DNA from: Kitasatospora atroaurantiaca
GTDB lineage: Bacteria; Actinomycetota; Actinomycetes; Streptomycetales; Streptomycetaceae
Length of the DNA: 64,000 bases
Assembly: GCF_007828955.1 (NCBI RefSeq)
Contig: NZ_VIVR01000001.1
Location: forward strand, 7,807,667 to 7,871,666
Direction: 5' to 3'
The stretch's first letter is position 1. The number at the start of each line of letters is the position of its first letter. Under the pieces are notes generated by a model. That model made no database searches, had not been told where the DNA came from, and was given only the letters and a program-made list of their open reading frames with translations. Shown here one piece after another: positions 52,494 through 61,324 of the stretch. A program made the position numbers and the translations under genes.

Positions 52494-53075
52494 TGTGTCA
52501 TGCGTTGTGCGGGGTTGGCGCCGGCGATCCGCTCGCGTCTTGGCGGGCGAGCTGTGCTGTTGGCCGGGCTGCGGCCCGGCTGGCGCGCCCGCCGGATGTC
52601 CGCGACGGGGTGTTCGGGCAGCTGTGGGAGGCTGTGCGGGACCGTGAGGTCGGGGCGGTGCGCACCTGGCCGGCACGCGCCGACACGCAGGCCACCCGGG
52701 AGCGGGACCGGGCGGAGCACGTCATCGCCACGTGCGCGGAGGAGTTCCTCGAGCACCAGCGGCTCAGGGCTTCATGGGACCGCGAGGCCGAGAGGGCTTA
52801 TGAGGCCGACGCGAGGAAAGCGCGTCAACTGCGCCACGACCCGCGCACCGAAGGTCTCCGATCCGCCGGGGGTCGCGCATCGGCGGATGCGGGACATCAT
52901 CGGTGCTCTGCGGCGGCTGGGGAACGAGCTGCCGACCCGCGGCGTGCGGGGCCTGGTGGAATCGCTGTCCATGACGGTGAAGTCCGCAGGCCAGCGGGTG
53001 ACCCCGGCGCAGCGCGAGGAGGCCGATGAGTGGCTCGCGCGCGGGCGGGGGGCTGCGCGGCGGGGTCGCGAGTGA
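52494..53075 (+). pseudogene. hypothetical helical protein, frameshifted
   Basis: Piece 1: ARLARPPDVRDGVFGQLWEA, AEHVIATCAEEFLEHQRLRA and AERAYEADARKARQLRHDPR. A shift near 52855 leads to HRRMRDIIGALRRLGNELPT, RGVRGLVESLSMTVKSAGQR and TPAQREEADEWLARGRGAAR, stop at 53073-53075. Amino-acid composition and GC bias support coding in both parts. No family. From 53076 to 53455 no gene is recognised. Confidence 0.45.
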
Positions 53076-53455
53076 GGCCGTACCGCAGAGGGCGGCCGAC
53101 GTCCGTGTTCCCGCCTCCCGGCGCGGTCCGTGGCCGGCGCCCGCCCGGCCGCCCCGCAGGACCGGCCCTGCGACCGCTCACCCGTCGTGGCTGCCTTCAA
53201 CCTGTGGAGCGAGGCTGCCGATGACGCGCCGCCGGGCACCCTCCGGGTTGCGTGGGGCGTCGGCCTCCAGGACGGGGATACGGATCCGCTCGGCCGCCTG
53301 CGACATGCCGGCGGGATCTCGCGGACCATTGCATGACGGCGGTGACCTCTCTGGCGTCGCGGCGTTGGCTCCTCGAACTGCCGACGCCGCGACGGGAATA
53401 CCGGCCTGGCGGATGCGCTGGCGGCGATACGGATCCGTCTGGCGTGGGGGCGGGT

Positions 53456-54100
53456 TCAGTCGTTGCGCCCGGTACCGCGATCGGGTGCGCTCATGTCGCC
53501 GGTCCGGGGTGTGCCGTCGGCGAGCCCGTAGCGCAGGTACACGGTGCCCTTGGGGCTGGCTGCCGGCGGTTCGAGGAGTGTGACGTTCGTGGGTACCGCG
53601 CCAGTGTCGAACACCTTCTTTCCGACGCCGAGCACGATCGGGTGCACCCAGAGGTCGAGACGGTCGAAGAGCTTCTCGCGCAGGAGGGTCTGCACCAGGT
53701 TCAGGCTCCCGACGACCTTCACGTGCTCGTGCCGGTCACGGATCTCGCGCACCGCGCCGGCCAGATCCGGGCCGAGCTGCACGGATGGGGCCCAGGAGAG
53801 GTCGGGCCTGCCGCGGGAGGCCACGTACTTCGGGACGCTGTTGAAGAGCGTGGCGATCCGGTTGTCCTGGCCGCCCTCCTGGTGCGGCCAGTAGGCGGCG
53901 AAGATGTCATATGTGCGCCGGCCGAGCAGGAGGGCGTCGGTGCCCTCGTACGCGGCGCCGATCTGCGCCCCGGCGACATCGTCCAGCAGGGGTGCCTGCC
54001 AGCCGCCGAACGGGAACCCCACCGGGTCCTCGTCGGGGCCGCCGGGCGCCTGCCCGACGAGGTCGAGGGTTGCGAACAGCTCGATGTGGATGAGGCCCAT
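53456..54100 (-). CDS. dihydrofolate reductase (RibD C-terminal) family protein
   Basis: 214 aa. MGLIHIELFATLDLVGQAPG, DALLLGRRTYDIFAAYWPHQ, SVPKYVASRGRPDLSWAPSV, VVGSLNLVQTLLREKLFDRL and DLWVHPIVLGVGKKVF are the standard blocks of the DHFR-like RibD_C family (NADPH-binding). Many such Streptomyces proteins have unknown reductase roles. Intact, no operon partner. From 54101 to 54631 no gene was recognised. Confidence 0.92.
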   Translation of the reverse strand: MGLIHIELFATLDLVGQAPGGPDEDPVGFPFGGWQAPLLDDVAGAQIGAAYEGTDALLLGRRTYDIFAAYWPHQEGGQDNRIATLFNSVPKYVASRGRPDLSWAPSVQLGPDLAGAVREIRDRHEHVKVVGSLNLVQTLLREKLFDRLDLWVHPIVLGVGKKVFDTGAVPTNVTLLEPPAASPKGTVYLRYGLADGTPRTGDMSAPDRGTGRND

Positions 54101-54631
54101 GCCTTGCTCCCGATGATTGGTTGGCTCGGTCGGAGGGTTGGACGTGCGGGAACCCGCAAACTCATCGCTGCGACGCCACCGGGTTTCGCCCGGTGCACCG
54201 GCGGCGATCCCGTCCCGCGGTCAAGGTCCTTCCGACTCCTTGCAGTAGGGCTCGGCAGGTACGCCGTGCGCCTTGACCCCGGCCCGCATGTCAGATTCGT
54301 GGTGGGCCTCGCTGCCGGTAACCGTCAGCATCTTTGGAGGCCACGTCCCGCTCGTCCTCCGGGCCCATTCGGCTGGTGGTTGATCAGTTCCCCGGCTGCT
54401 GCCGCCCCGTTCTCCCGCCGGGCACGCCCGGGCCGATGCCGAGCATGCACCCCGGACCGGCGTACCGGTACGGGTGGGTGCGGCTGAAGCATGGCGCTGC
54501 CGGGGAAGGGCGGGCCGGGAGTCAGGCCGCTCTACCCAGCCAAGCTCCCCGAAAGCGCCCCCGCACTACCCAACACCACCAACACGCCCACCGAATGATC
54601 GGCTACACCACCAAGCGGGACACGACCCACC

Positions 54632-54775
54632 GGCGGCGAGGCGGACCCGGCGTTCAGGCCCGGTGCGTGGCTGCGCAAGCAGGATAAGGCGCGCACCGAC
54701 GGCAAGCTGACAGTCCAGCAGACCGCCCTCCTGGACACCCTGCAGACCATCACCACCGACGCCACCGGCAGCTGA
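54632..54775 (+). pseudogene. helicase-associated domain fragment
   Basis: Frame GGEADPAFRPGAWLRKQDKA, RTDGKLTVQQTALLDTL and a short tail to TGA 54773-54775. PGAWLxxQxxxRxxGKLxxxQxxxLDxL matches the repeated C-terminal helicase-associated domain of actinomycete DEAD/DEAH proteins. The helicase itself is absent. Confidence 0.5.
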
Positions 54776-54850
54776 CCAGCAACGGACCACCACCGGGTCC
54801 GGGCCACCGCGCGTCCTGGACCCGCGAGGACCTGGCCGACGAGGAGTACT

Positions 54851-55015
54851 ACGAAGGACGCCCGCGCCTGGGCCAACCTTCCGGCCGGCACCAAGGGCGT
54901 CGTCACGCTGGTGCGCCGCTGCCCGACCCCGTGCCCGTACGTCGTCGCGTTCGACTGCGGCCCCGAGTGCGGAGTGCGCGACCTCCAGGTCCAGCGGATC
55001 GCCGACACCGCCTGA
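54851..55015 (+). pseudogene. unrecognised 3' gene fragment
   Basis: Frame DARAWANLPAGTKGVVTLVR, RCPTPCPYVVAFDCGPECGV and RDLQVQRIADTA with high third-position GC and no start codon. A short cysteine-containing beta-rich segment. No family assigned. From 55016 to 55443 no convincing gene. Confidence 0.3.
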
Positions 55016-55443
55016 CCTGCACCGCTGTCCACCAGTTGGAATGGCATGAGCGACAGCGAGATGACGCGGCGGAGCCGGTACGTCGACCAGGAGATCTCCG
55101 CCGCACGGCCGAGCTGGTTGCCACCGTGACCGCATGACCCGCCGTCATGGCGCCGAAACGGCACGATCGATCGGGCGCCTCCGCCGGTGTCGGCTCCGCC
55201 CGGCGCGGTACCGGTCCGACGGAGATCAGCGGGCGGGATGGTCACCCAACCCAAGGCGAAAATGTCGTGCGTCATACCCACCTTTGCGGCCGGTATGCAC
55301 CCATCGGGGGACCACTTTGGCCGGAGTCGGGCTTCTTCCGCTCGGATGGCCTAACGTTCTTCTCGTCGCTCCTGCGGCAGGCTCCACCACTTCCACACCA
55401 GGCCGGAAGGTCCGGCCGAACCGAGTGGGGAGGGGCCCGCTTT

Positions 55444-55560
55444 ATGGGGCGCAACAATCCGAACTGGTACCAGATGCTAGGCCGGTGGCTCCGCCGCAAT
55501 ATGGGGGTCATCAGCGGCGTGGCGACGGTGGTGGGGGTGATCATCGGGATCGTCCGCTGA
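55444..55560 (+). CDS. 38-aa membrane peptide
   Basis: ATG 55444, with ggggagggg about 9 nt upstream, encodes MGRNNPNWYQMLGRWLRRNM then GVISGVATVVGVIIGIVR. A basic amphipathic start leads to one membrane helix near the C-terminus, a layout shared with small membrane stress peptides and type I toxins. A strong intrinsic terminator follows 76 nt downstream, marking a self-contained transcription unit. Function unknown. Confidence 0.55.
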   Translation: MGRNNPNWYQMLGRWLRRNMGVISGVATVVGVIIGIVR

Positions 55561-55636
55561 CGGTGCCACCGGCGTCGGGCGGCCCCGAGAGGGACAGGGC
55601 GGGAGACCGCTGAGCAGAGATCCCGACACGAAGAAG

Positions 55637-55665
55637 GCCCCGACCAACTCCCAATTGGTCGGGGC
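55637..55665 (+). terminator. intrinsic terminator
   Basis: Perfect 11-bp stem gccccgaccaa/ttggtcggggc with a 7-nt loop, followed by acttcgtctttt. It fits a rho-independent terminator for the 38-aa peptide transcript. Confidence 0.85.
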
Positions 55666-55795
55666 ACTTCGTCTTTTGGCGGCCTCCGCGGTCTCACCGT
55701 TGGTGAGCACCGCCCGTCGACCCGGCTAGGCTGGGTGCCGCTGACGGTTCAACCGTAGCAGCGGGGGCTCTTGCTGGCCGACGATGGCCCGAACC

Positions 55796-56236
55796 TCACC
55801 CCGGTGCCGTTCGGACGGGCGGCTCCCCGTCGGGCGCCTGGCCCTCGTCGACGTATGCGCCGCGCCCGTACCGGGCCGCCAGGTCGAGTGCCTCCAGCAG
55901 CGCCGGCTCCCACCCGGCGGCTGGCAGGTGCCGCACCTCCAATCCGCCTTTGGCGAGCGCGCCGAGCAGCACCTGGTGCCGTACGCCCTCGCCCACGCGG
56001 CGGCCTGCAGCTCGCGTACGGCCGGCCTGGCCTTGAGGGTGCGCGAACGCTGCTACTCGAGACTCTTCGCGGCCCGGGCGTCCAACTGTGCCAGCTTGCG
56101 CCGGGCTGGGCCTTACCGCGCTGCGGCTTTCGCCTGCTCGCGTGCCGTCCGGGCGGTGGCCGCAGCGGCTTCGAAGTCGGCTTCGGCCGTCTCGAGGGCC
56201 GCGCGGGCGCGTTTGACGACGGCCTTGGCCTCCACT
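55796..56236 (-). pseudogene. decayed coiled-coil protein
   Basis: One frame reads ITVEAKAVVKRARAALETAE, ADFEAAAATARTAREQAKAA, stop, RRKLAQLDARAAKSLE, stop, LKARPAVRELQAAAWARAYG; after a shift it continues VLLGALAKGGLEVRHLPAAG, EALDLAARYGRGAYVDEGQA and PDGEPPVRTAPG. Two nonsense codons and a shift break what was one helical protein. Role unknown. Confidence 0.5.
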
Positions 56237-56295
56237 GTTATCTGGGGTTGTCAACCTGATCTCGCAGGTCAGCGCAGAATCAGACGTTCTGTCAC

Positions 56296-56541
56296 ATGAG
56301 GCACGTTCAGGTCTCGCTTACCGACGTCCTTCAGGGTGGTGTCATCTCCCGGGTACCGCTACCCAGAAAGGACCTGACCGTCGTATCGCAGGGCGTCACG
56401 ATCAAGCCCGGCCTGTCCGTGGGCGGGTACGCCGCTTTCGCCCTGGGCCGCCCGGCCAAGGCGGCGGGCCCGGTGGCCGGGGCGAAGAAGCCCGCGGCGG
56501 TGGCGTACACGGGGCGGCTGGACGGCATCGGCGGCAGCTGA
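56296..56541 (+). pseudogene. DUF1259 (LpqO/LppY-like) fragment 1
   Basis: Contains SRVPLPRKDLTVVSQGVTIK then PGLSVGGYAAF (to 56439), the segment that in DUF1259 proteins directly precedes MGDLVVTEDEL. That continuation lies 1.48 kb away at 57915. After GYAAF the frame becomes Ala/Lys-rich and unrelated. Confidence 0.6.
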
Positions 56542-57034
56542 CCGACCCTGCTGGGCCGGTCCGGGGAGAGGGGGAGGGTGGGCGTTCACCGCGTTGTACG
56601 CCGGACGTGGACGGCTGGACGACCTCGGGTGCGGCTGGGCCTGGTCGGCGGTTCACCGTGCGCGCCCGCGGAGAGCATGGAGCACCACCTGTTGAAGCTT
56701 CAGTTTACTGACCACCAATGACGCAACCTGATGGTTCATCAGGGCGAATGTAAGGCTCCTCCCGGCAGCTTTGGCCGACTGCCCGGGATCATCTGGCAAG
56801 TACGTTGGATGGTTTGCGGGAGGCGGGATGGTGCTGGAGGACCTGCGGGTCCAGAAGTCCCCGCCGGCCCGCGAAATCTCCTGCGACTACCGGCTACGCC
56901 TCCGTGTTGCGGTATGTCGTCATGCGACGGGTACCGGCGCTCCCCAACCCAGAACTCAGCCACGCGATCAGCTCTCCCGTTCGCCCAGATCTCGGCCTCT
57001 GGCTGTGAGAGAGCAGACGCTAATGCCCGACTCA

Positions 57035-57712
57035 TCACGATCGAGGACGTTCTCCAGGTGCGATCTGATCGTTCGTCTCAAACACGGACGCCATCTCGAA
57101 GTCGAGGAATCTGCTCAGGACCACGTCGCTCCCGTCTTTGAACACGACCCGGCAGGCGCACAGCGGGGATCCGTACGCGGCTGTGGAGAAGCCGATCCGC
57201 CCGCCCTCGTTCAGCACATCGAAGACACGGTTCCCCCAGCGCCTCCCAAGGAAGAACTGCGCTCGTTCCACCTCGTCAAGGCTGCCAGTCCGGGATGTAA
57301 CGAGATAGACGAACACGTCGAAGCGCTGCCTCGGCACCTTTGACGGACTGATGACGTGAGCGAGCTGGATCCCGCGCGATTTCTCATTCAACTGGAGGCG
57401 GTACTGCTCCCACACAGCCGAAGCCCCAGGGGATTCGGGATCAGGAAGGCCCTCGATATTATGGTTGACCTCGGGTACAGGAACGGGTGCCGCCTCACGG
57501 GCCATTTCTGACTGGTAGTGAGGAAGTTCATCGCGCAGCTCGGCCAGCTTGACCGACAACACACCGACTCCGAACTCGAAGCCGCCGCCCTTTTGCAGAC
57601 GCCGCGCAATCTCGTGAGCGACGACCGTGAGCTGCTTACGGAACGCGACCATGACACCGACGATGAGCAGCACCCACGCGAGAGTCTGCATCAACGGTAC
57701 GTATGCATTCAC
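57035..57712 (-). CDS. membrane-anchored prokaryotic YEATS-like (pYEATS) protein
   Basis: 225 aa. One membrane helix at residues 8-24 (MQTLAWVLLIVGVMVAF), a basic stretch (RKQLTVVAHEIARRLQKGGG), then a linker and a beta-sandwich: RQRFDVFVYLVTSRTGSLDE, RAQFFLGRRWGNRVFDVLNE, GRIGFSTAAYGSPLCACRVV and FKDGSDVVLSRFLDF. This strand order with final DG-x(3)-LSRxLDF matches pYEATS domains, which bind modified ligands in predicted signalling systems. Intact; probably arrived with an insert that split the DUF1259 gene. Confidence 0.7.
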   Translation of the reverse strand: MNAYVPLMQTLAWVLLIVGVMVAFRKQLTVVAHEIARRLQKGGGFEFGVGVLSVKLAELRDELPHYQSEMAREAAPVPVPEVNHNIEGLPDPESPGASAVWEQYRLQLNEKSRGIQLAHVISPSKVPRQRFDVFVYLVTSRTGSLDEVERAQFFLGRRWGNRVFDVLNEGGRIGFSTAAYGSPLCACRVVFKDGSDVVLSRFLDFEMASVFETNDQIAPGERPRS

Positions 57713-57914
57713 GCGCCAACCTTAGCTCCCGCTCCTTCTTGGGGCAGTTACAGCCTCTCCACTCGCGCGCCTCGCCAACATCACTCGGCCCCTGATGCGC
57801 ACCCGCGCGAACACGGAGACCCGGGCCAGCTCGCCGGGTGGGACCGCAGATGAAGGAGCTGATCACCCACAGCGACCACACCATCCTGCCCCGCCCGATC
57901 TACATGCTGCCCAT

Positions 57915-58079
57915 CGGCCTGTCATGGGTGACCTCGTGGTGACCGAGGACGAGCTGCCCGAGGTCACAAACGCGCTGCAGGCTGCCGGCCTGGAGCAGAG
58001 CGCGATCCACAAGCACCTGCTCCAGCAGAGCCTGGCGATCTGGTGGACCCACACACATCCACCGGCCACGCTCGCCTAG
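57915..58079 (+). pseudogene. DU1259 (LpqO/LppY-like) fragment 2
   Basis: Frame VMGDLVVTEDELPEVTNALQ, AAGLEQSAIHKHLLQQSLAI and WWTHTHPPATLA. DUF1259 proteins have MGDLxVTEDEL..ALQ..G..xxAxHKHLL..xxxxWWTH exactly here. The frame ends at TAG 58077-58079, at the border of the IS1182-type element; the next residues of the family continue at 60389. Confidence 0.75.
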
Positions 58080-58221
58080 GAGCGTGTCCCAGTAACCGGA
58101 AACTGACCGGGTGATCGTGGTCGCCGAGGTCGGTTGTGGTCGCCCGGCCTGTGCCTGCCGCGCGGGTGGCCGGTCCTGTCTGCCGGGGAAGTGGCCCGAG
58201 GGGGTCGGTGGCCCGGGCCGG

Positions 58222-59722
58222 TCAGGCGGTCGCCGCGGCGAGTCCGGCGGTGCCGACGTGTCGGAAGGCCTTGCGGAAGTTGTGGCAGGCGGCGAGCAAA
58301 CGCCACTCTCCTCGGGCGCCGTCCTCGCCGCGTAGGAGGAGCTGGCGGCCGTTCTGGCAGGTCATGATCTGCCCGAAGACGGGTTCGACGATGGCCTTGC
58401 GGCGGCTGTAGGCCTTCCGTCCGGGCTTGGTCCGCAGCTTGCGGGCCATGCGCTCCTCGGGCGTGGCGTTCTTGGGGATGCGTCCGCGGGGCGCGGGTGG
58501 GACCTGCTCGTCGCGGCCGAGCCGGCCGGTGGCCATGAACGTTTCGGTGCCGCAGGCAAGTTGGCGGTCTTTCGCGGCTTCGAGGTTGGTCTCGGAGCAG
58601 TATCCGGCGTCGACGAGGGCCTGCTTTGGGGTGGAGGCCGGTGTTGGTGGCGGACTGGTCGAGCATGGCAGTGTAGTTCAGCGCGTCCGAGGCGTTGGTC
58701 GTCACGTCGGCGGCGGTGACCACCTGATGCGCCTCGTCCACGACGGCCTGGGCGTTGTAGGCCTGGATGTAGGCACCGTCGCTGTTCTTCATGATCCGCG
58801 AGTCGGGGTCGGTGAAGTTGGCCTGGGCCTTCGGCTTCGGGCGGGCCGCCTTGGCGGCCTTCTCGCCGGCGTCGGCGGCGGCCTGCTCGTCGCTGGTGCC
58901 GGCACGTGCCTGGCGGCGGCGTTCCTTGGCCTCGGCGTGCTTGCGAGCCTTGTCGGCGGCCTCGGCCTCGATCTGCGCGCGGGCGGCCTGCAGCCGTGCG
59001 AGGCGCTTCTCGCGCCGGTCCAGCTCGGCGGGCAGGTCGACCTCCTTGCCGTCGGGGCCGAACCGCTCGTCCTCCGCGGTGTCGGTGGCCTCGGCGTCGG
59101 CCAGCAGCGCGGCGGCCTTGGCCTCCAGGTGGGCGATCTCGGCCTCGATACGCTCCTCTTTGTCGACGAGGCGCCCGTAGCTCATGGCCTTGTGCTTGGA
59201 GGCGTTGGCCTCCAGTTTCGTGCCGTCCAGGGCGACGCGGCCCATCTTGACCATGCCGGGCCTCTGCGCCAGATGCAGAGACTGGAGGAACAGGTCGGCG
59301 AGCGCATCGAGGTGGCGGCGGCGGAACCGGGCGATCGAGCGGAAGTCGGGGGCCTGGTCGGCGGCCAGGAACCGAAACGCAACGTCGTCCACGCAACGGC
59401 GCTCGATCGCCCGGGAGGAGCGGACGCCGGTGGTGTAGCCGTAGATCAGCAGGCGCACCATCAGGCGCGGGTCGTAGGGCGGGTAGCCGCGCTTTTCGGT
59501 GTAGTCGGCCAGGATCGGCGAGAGGTCGAGCGCCTGGTCGACCAGGTCGGCGACGAACCGGGCCAGGTGGTCCTCGGGCAGCCAGTCGTCCAGCGACGGC
59601 GGCAGCAGCAACACCTGGTGCGGGTCGAACGTCCGAAACCGCTTGTCCACCGCCGCCGGACGGGGCTTCGGCCGAGGCGCTACCGGAGTCAGCTTGAACA
59701 GACCATCTTCACCAACAGACAC
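58222..59722 (-). pseudogene. IS1182-family transposase, one frameshift
   Basis: GTG 59722 (VSVGEDGLFKLTPVAPRPKP) starts 24 nt below the GNAT stop. The DUF772 N-terminus (DDWLPEDHLARFVADLVDQA, RCVDDVAFRFLAADQAPDFR) leads to VALDGTKLEANASKHKAMSY with the first Asp and a long coiled-coil insertion (about 200-300). Near 58632 a shift continues ALVDAGYCSETNLEAAKDRQ (second Asp), KAYSRRKAIVEPVFGQIMTC (Glu) and GEWRLLAACHNFRKAFRHVG. Otherwise full length. Confidence 0.88.
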
Positions 59723-59746
59723 AGCTCATCTTCGCGTGCCTGGGAG

Positions 59747-60325
59747 TCACCGCGCCGGGTGCGGGTGGCCGCGATGCGCGACCCATTCATCGGCGAGGAT
59801 GGCCATCGTATGCCCGTCGATCCATTCGCCGTTCCAGCACAGTGCGTCACGTCGGGTTCCCTCGTGGATGAACCCGATCTTCTCGTAGACGTGGCGGGCG
59901 CGCGGGTTGAAGGCGAAGACCAGCAACTCGATCCGGTGCAGGCCAACGCTTTCGAAGGCGTGGCCGAGGATCAGCCGGCTCGCCTCGGTACCCAGTCCCT
60001 GGCCGAAGGACCGGCGGTCGAACAGGCTGATGCGGAATGAACAGGAACGGTTGTGGACATCAAGGTCCGACAGGACGACCTCACCGACGCACACGCCAGT
60101 GGTTCGCTCAACCATCGCCAGGTCCAGCCGATCGGGATGCTCGGCGCGGGAGCCGTACCAGCGTTCCAGCGTTTCGAGGCTGAACGTTTCGTGGGTACCG
60201 GTCAGCCGATCCGCTTCAGGATCGGCCGCCACTGCGGCCAGCGCGTCGGCCATGCAGACCGGACGCAGAACCACGCGCTCGCCGGTGAGTGTCGGCTTCT
60301 CAACGAAGGAAATCTCGGGATGCAT
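59747..60325 (-). CDS. GNAT family N-acetyltransferase inside the IS
   Basis: 192 aa from ATG 60325 (MHPEISFVEKPTLTGERVVL). RimJ/RimL-like GNAT: TGVCVGEVVLSDLDVHNRSC, acetyl-CoA P-loop RRSFGQGLGTEASRLILGHA, then IELLVFAFNPRARHVYEKIG and FIHEGTRRDAL. A TTGACG lies upstream (around 60357-60362, read on minus), 31 nt before the start, so a promoter sits next to the right IS end. Intact, while the transposase is frameshifted. It may acetylate a small molecule or protein N-terminus. Confidence 0.88.
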   Translation of the reverse strand: MHPEISFVEKPTLTGERVVLRPVCMADALAAVAADPEADRLTGTHETFSLETLERWYGSRAEHPDRLDLAMVERTTGVCVGEVVLSDLDVHNRSCSFRISLFDRRSFGQGLGTEASRLILGHAFESVGLHRIELLVFAFNPRARHVYEKIGFIHEGTRRDALCWNGEWIDGHTMAILADEWVAHRGHPHPAR

Positions 60326-60388
60326 GAAAACGATCTTGGCTGGTAGCCGCCCGTCCCCGTCAACACATTTACTGACCCACGCTCCTAG

Positions 60389-60463
60389 GGCGTGAAGAAT
60401 GCGCTCGCCACCACCGGCATCCCCCCGGCGACGGCGCCGCCCGCTACGACAGCGCCGTCCACG
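60389..60463 (+). pseudogene. DUF1259 fragment 3 (right of the IS)
   Basis: GVKNALATTGIPPATAPPAT then TAPSTP, matching the stretch that follows the first DUF1259 repeat (VKxALxxTGIPPAxxPP). It resumes the reading interrupted at 58079. Downstream to about 60640 the coding signal is lost; a coiled-coil-like minus-strand tail (SELLEQLRLDADRLRNETAD) lies at 60655-60760. Confidence 0.65.
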
Positions 60464-60886
60464 CCATGCGAGCGGGCAAGAGTTTCGACCGAAACGTTTG
60501 CAGGCCACCGTGCCGTACTTGCCTCACGAACCCTCAGATATCCGTAAGGCACGCGGGCAAACTGGCCTTGTCCCTCACATGTCTGAACCCTCTGGGCAAC
60601 CCCAGATAACGCCCGCGTCATGTTCGGCGACCTCGGCATGACGGTCGAGCTCCTAGGCCTGGTCTTCGGTGGTCCAGGCGTCTTCCTCGGCGTCGGCCGT
60701 CTCGTTCCGCAGCCGGTCGGCGTCGAGACGAAGCTGCTCCAGTAGCTCGGACTGCCTTGGGGCCGCCCGGGGCGGCTTCTTCTGGGGGGTGGGGCCGCTC
60801 CGGGGCGGCGGCCACGGCCGCCGTGCTAGTTCGGCCGACGGGGGCGGCCGGGAAGATGGGGGAGGAGACGGGGTGAAGCGTAGTGG

Positions 60887-61324
60887 TCAGCCGCCCGCGG
60901 TGAGGTCGCGGGCGGCCTGGTCGTCGGCGAGGGCGGCCTGGAGCGTCTCGGCGAGCTCCTGGTCGGGGCCGTCGCCGATCTGGTGCCCGGCCGCCCGGGT
61001 GTCCTCACGGGCCTGGGCCACCAGCGCCGCGACGAGCTGGCGGCGCTGGGCGAGAAGCTCGCGGAGCTGGTCACCGGAGAGCTGCTCCTGGGCCTGGCGC
61101 AGGGAGCGGCCGAGGTTGGTGAACGCGGACATCTGCTCGGGGTGCCGGCGGGTGAGCTGGTTGGCCATCCAGGCGGCCGTGGGCGGTTTGCGCAGGGCGC
61201 GGGCCTGTAGGGCGAGCCCGCGGTCCCCGGCCTTTCTGGCCCGGGTCCCGACGTTGGTCGGGACCCGGGCCGCCAGGGCATGTTCGCGCAGCAGCTGCAT
61301 CGCCCGCTCCCCGCAGTCGCTCAC
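60887..61324 (-). CDS. hypothetical helical protein, operon with DUF4365 gene
   Basis: 145 aa from GTG 61324, overlapping the upstream stop as GTGA. Helical: KAGDRGLALQARALRKPPTA, AWMANQLTRRHPEQMSAFTN, LRQAQEQLSGDQLRELLAQR and RQLVAALVAQAREDTRAAGH. It matches a common actinomycete family in which AxxIKALRKPSxAAWxxNLL begins a longer coiled-coil protein; here the stop at 60887 ends it early, and a further helical stretch in another frame (60655-60760) may be the lost tail. Role unknown. Confidence 0.65.
   Translation of the reverse strand: MSDCGERAMQLLREHALAARVPTNVGTRARKAGDRGLALQARALRKPPTAAWMANQLTRRHPEQMSAFTNLGRSLRQAQEQLSGDQLRELLAQRRQLVAALVAQAREDTRAAGHQIGDGPDQELAETLQAALADDQAARDLTAGG

Larger units (their letters stand above)
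58080..60384. mobile_element. IS1182-type element carrying a GNAT gene
   Basis: 2305 bp. Ends gagcgtgtcccagtaa (58080-58095) and ttactgacccacgctc (60369-60384) match at 13 of 16 positions and are flanked by CTAG (58076-58079, 60385-60388). DUF1259 coding sequence is collinear on both sides (PPATLA before, VKNALATTG after), independently defining the insertion. Inside, both on minus: GNAT acetyltransferase, then transposase. Confidence 0.85.

Noticed and set aside
58427..60040. 537-aa frame on plus
   Set aside because: Antisense of the IS1182 transposase and GNAT genes.
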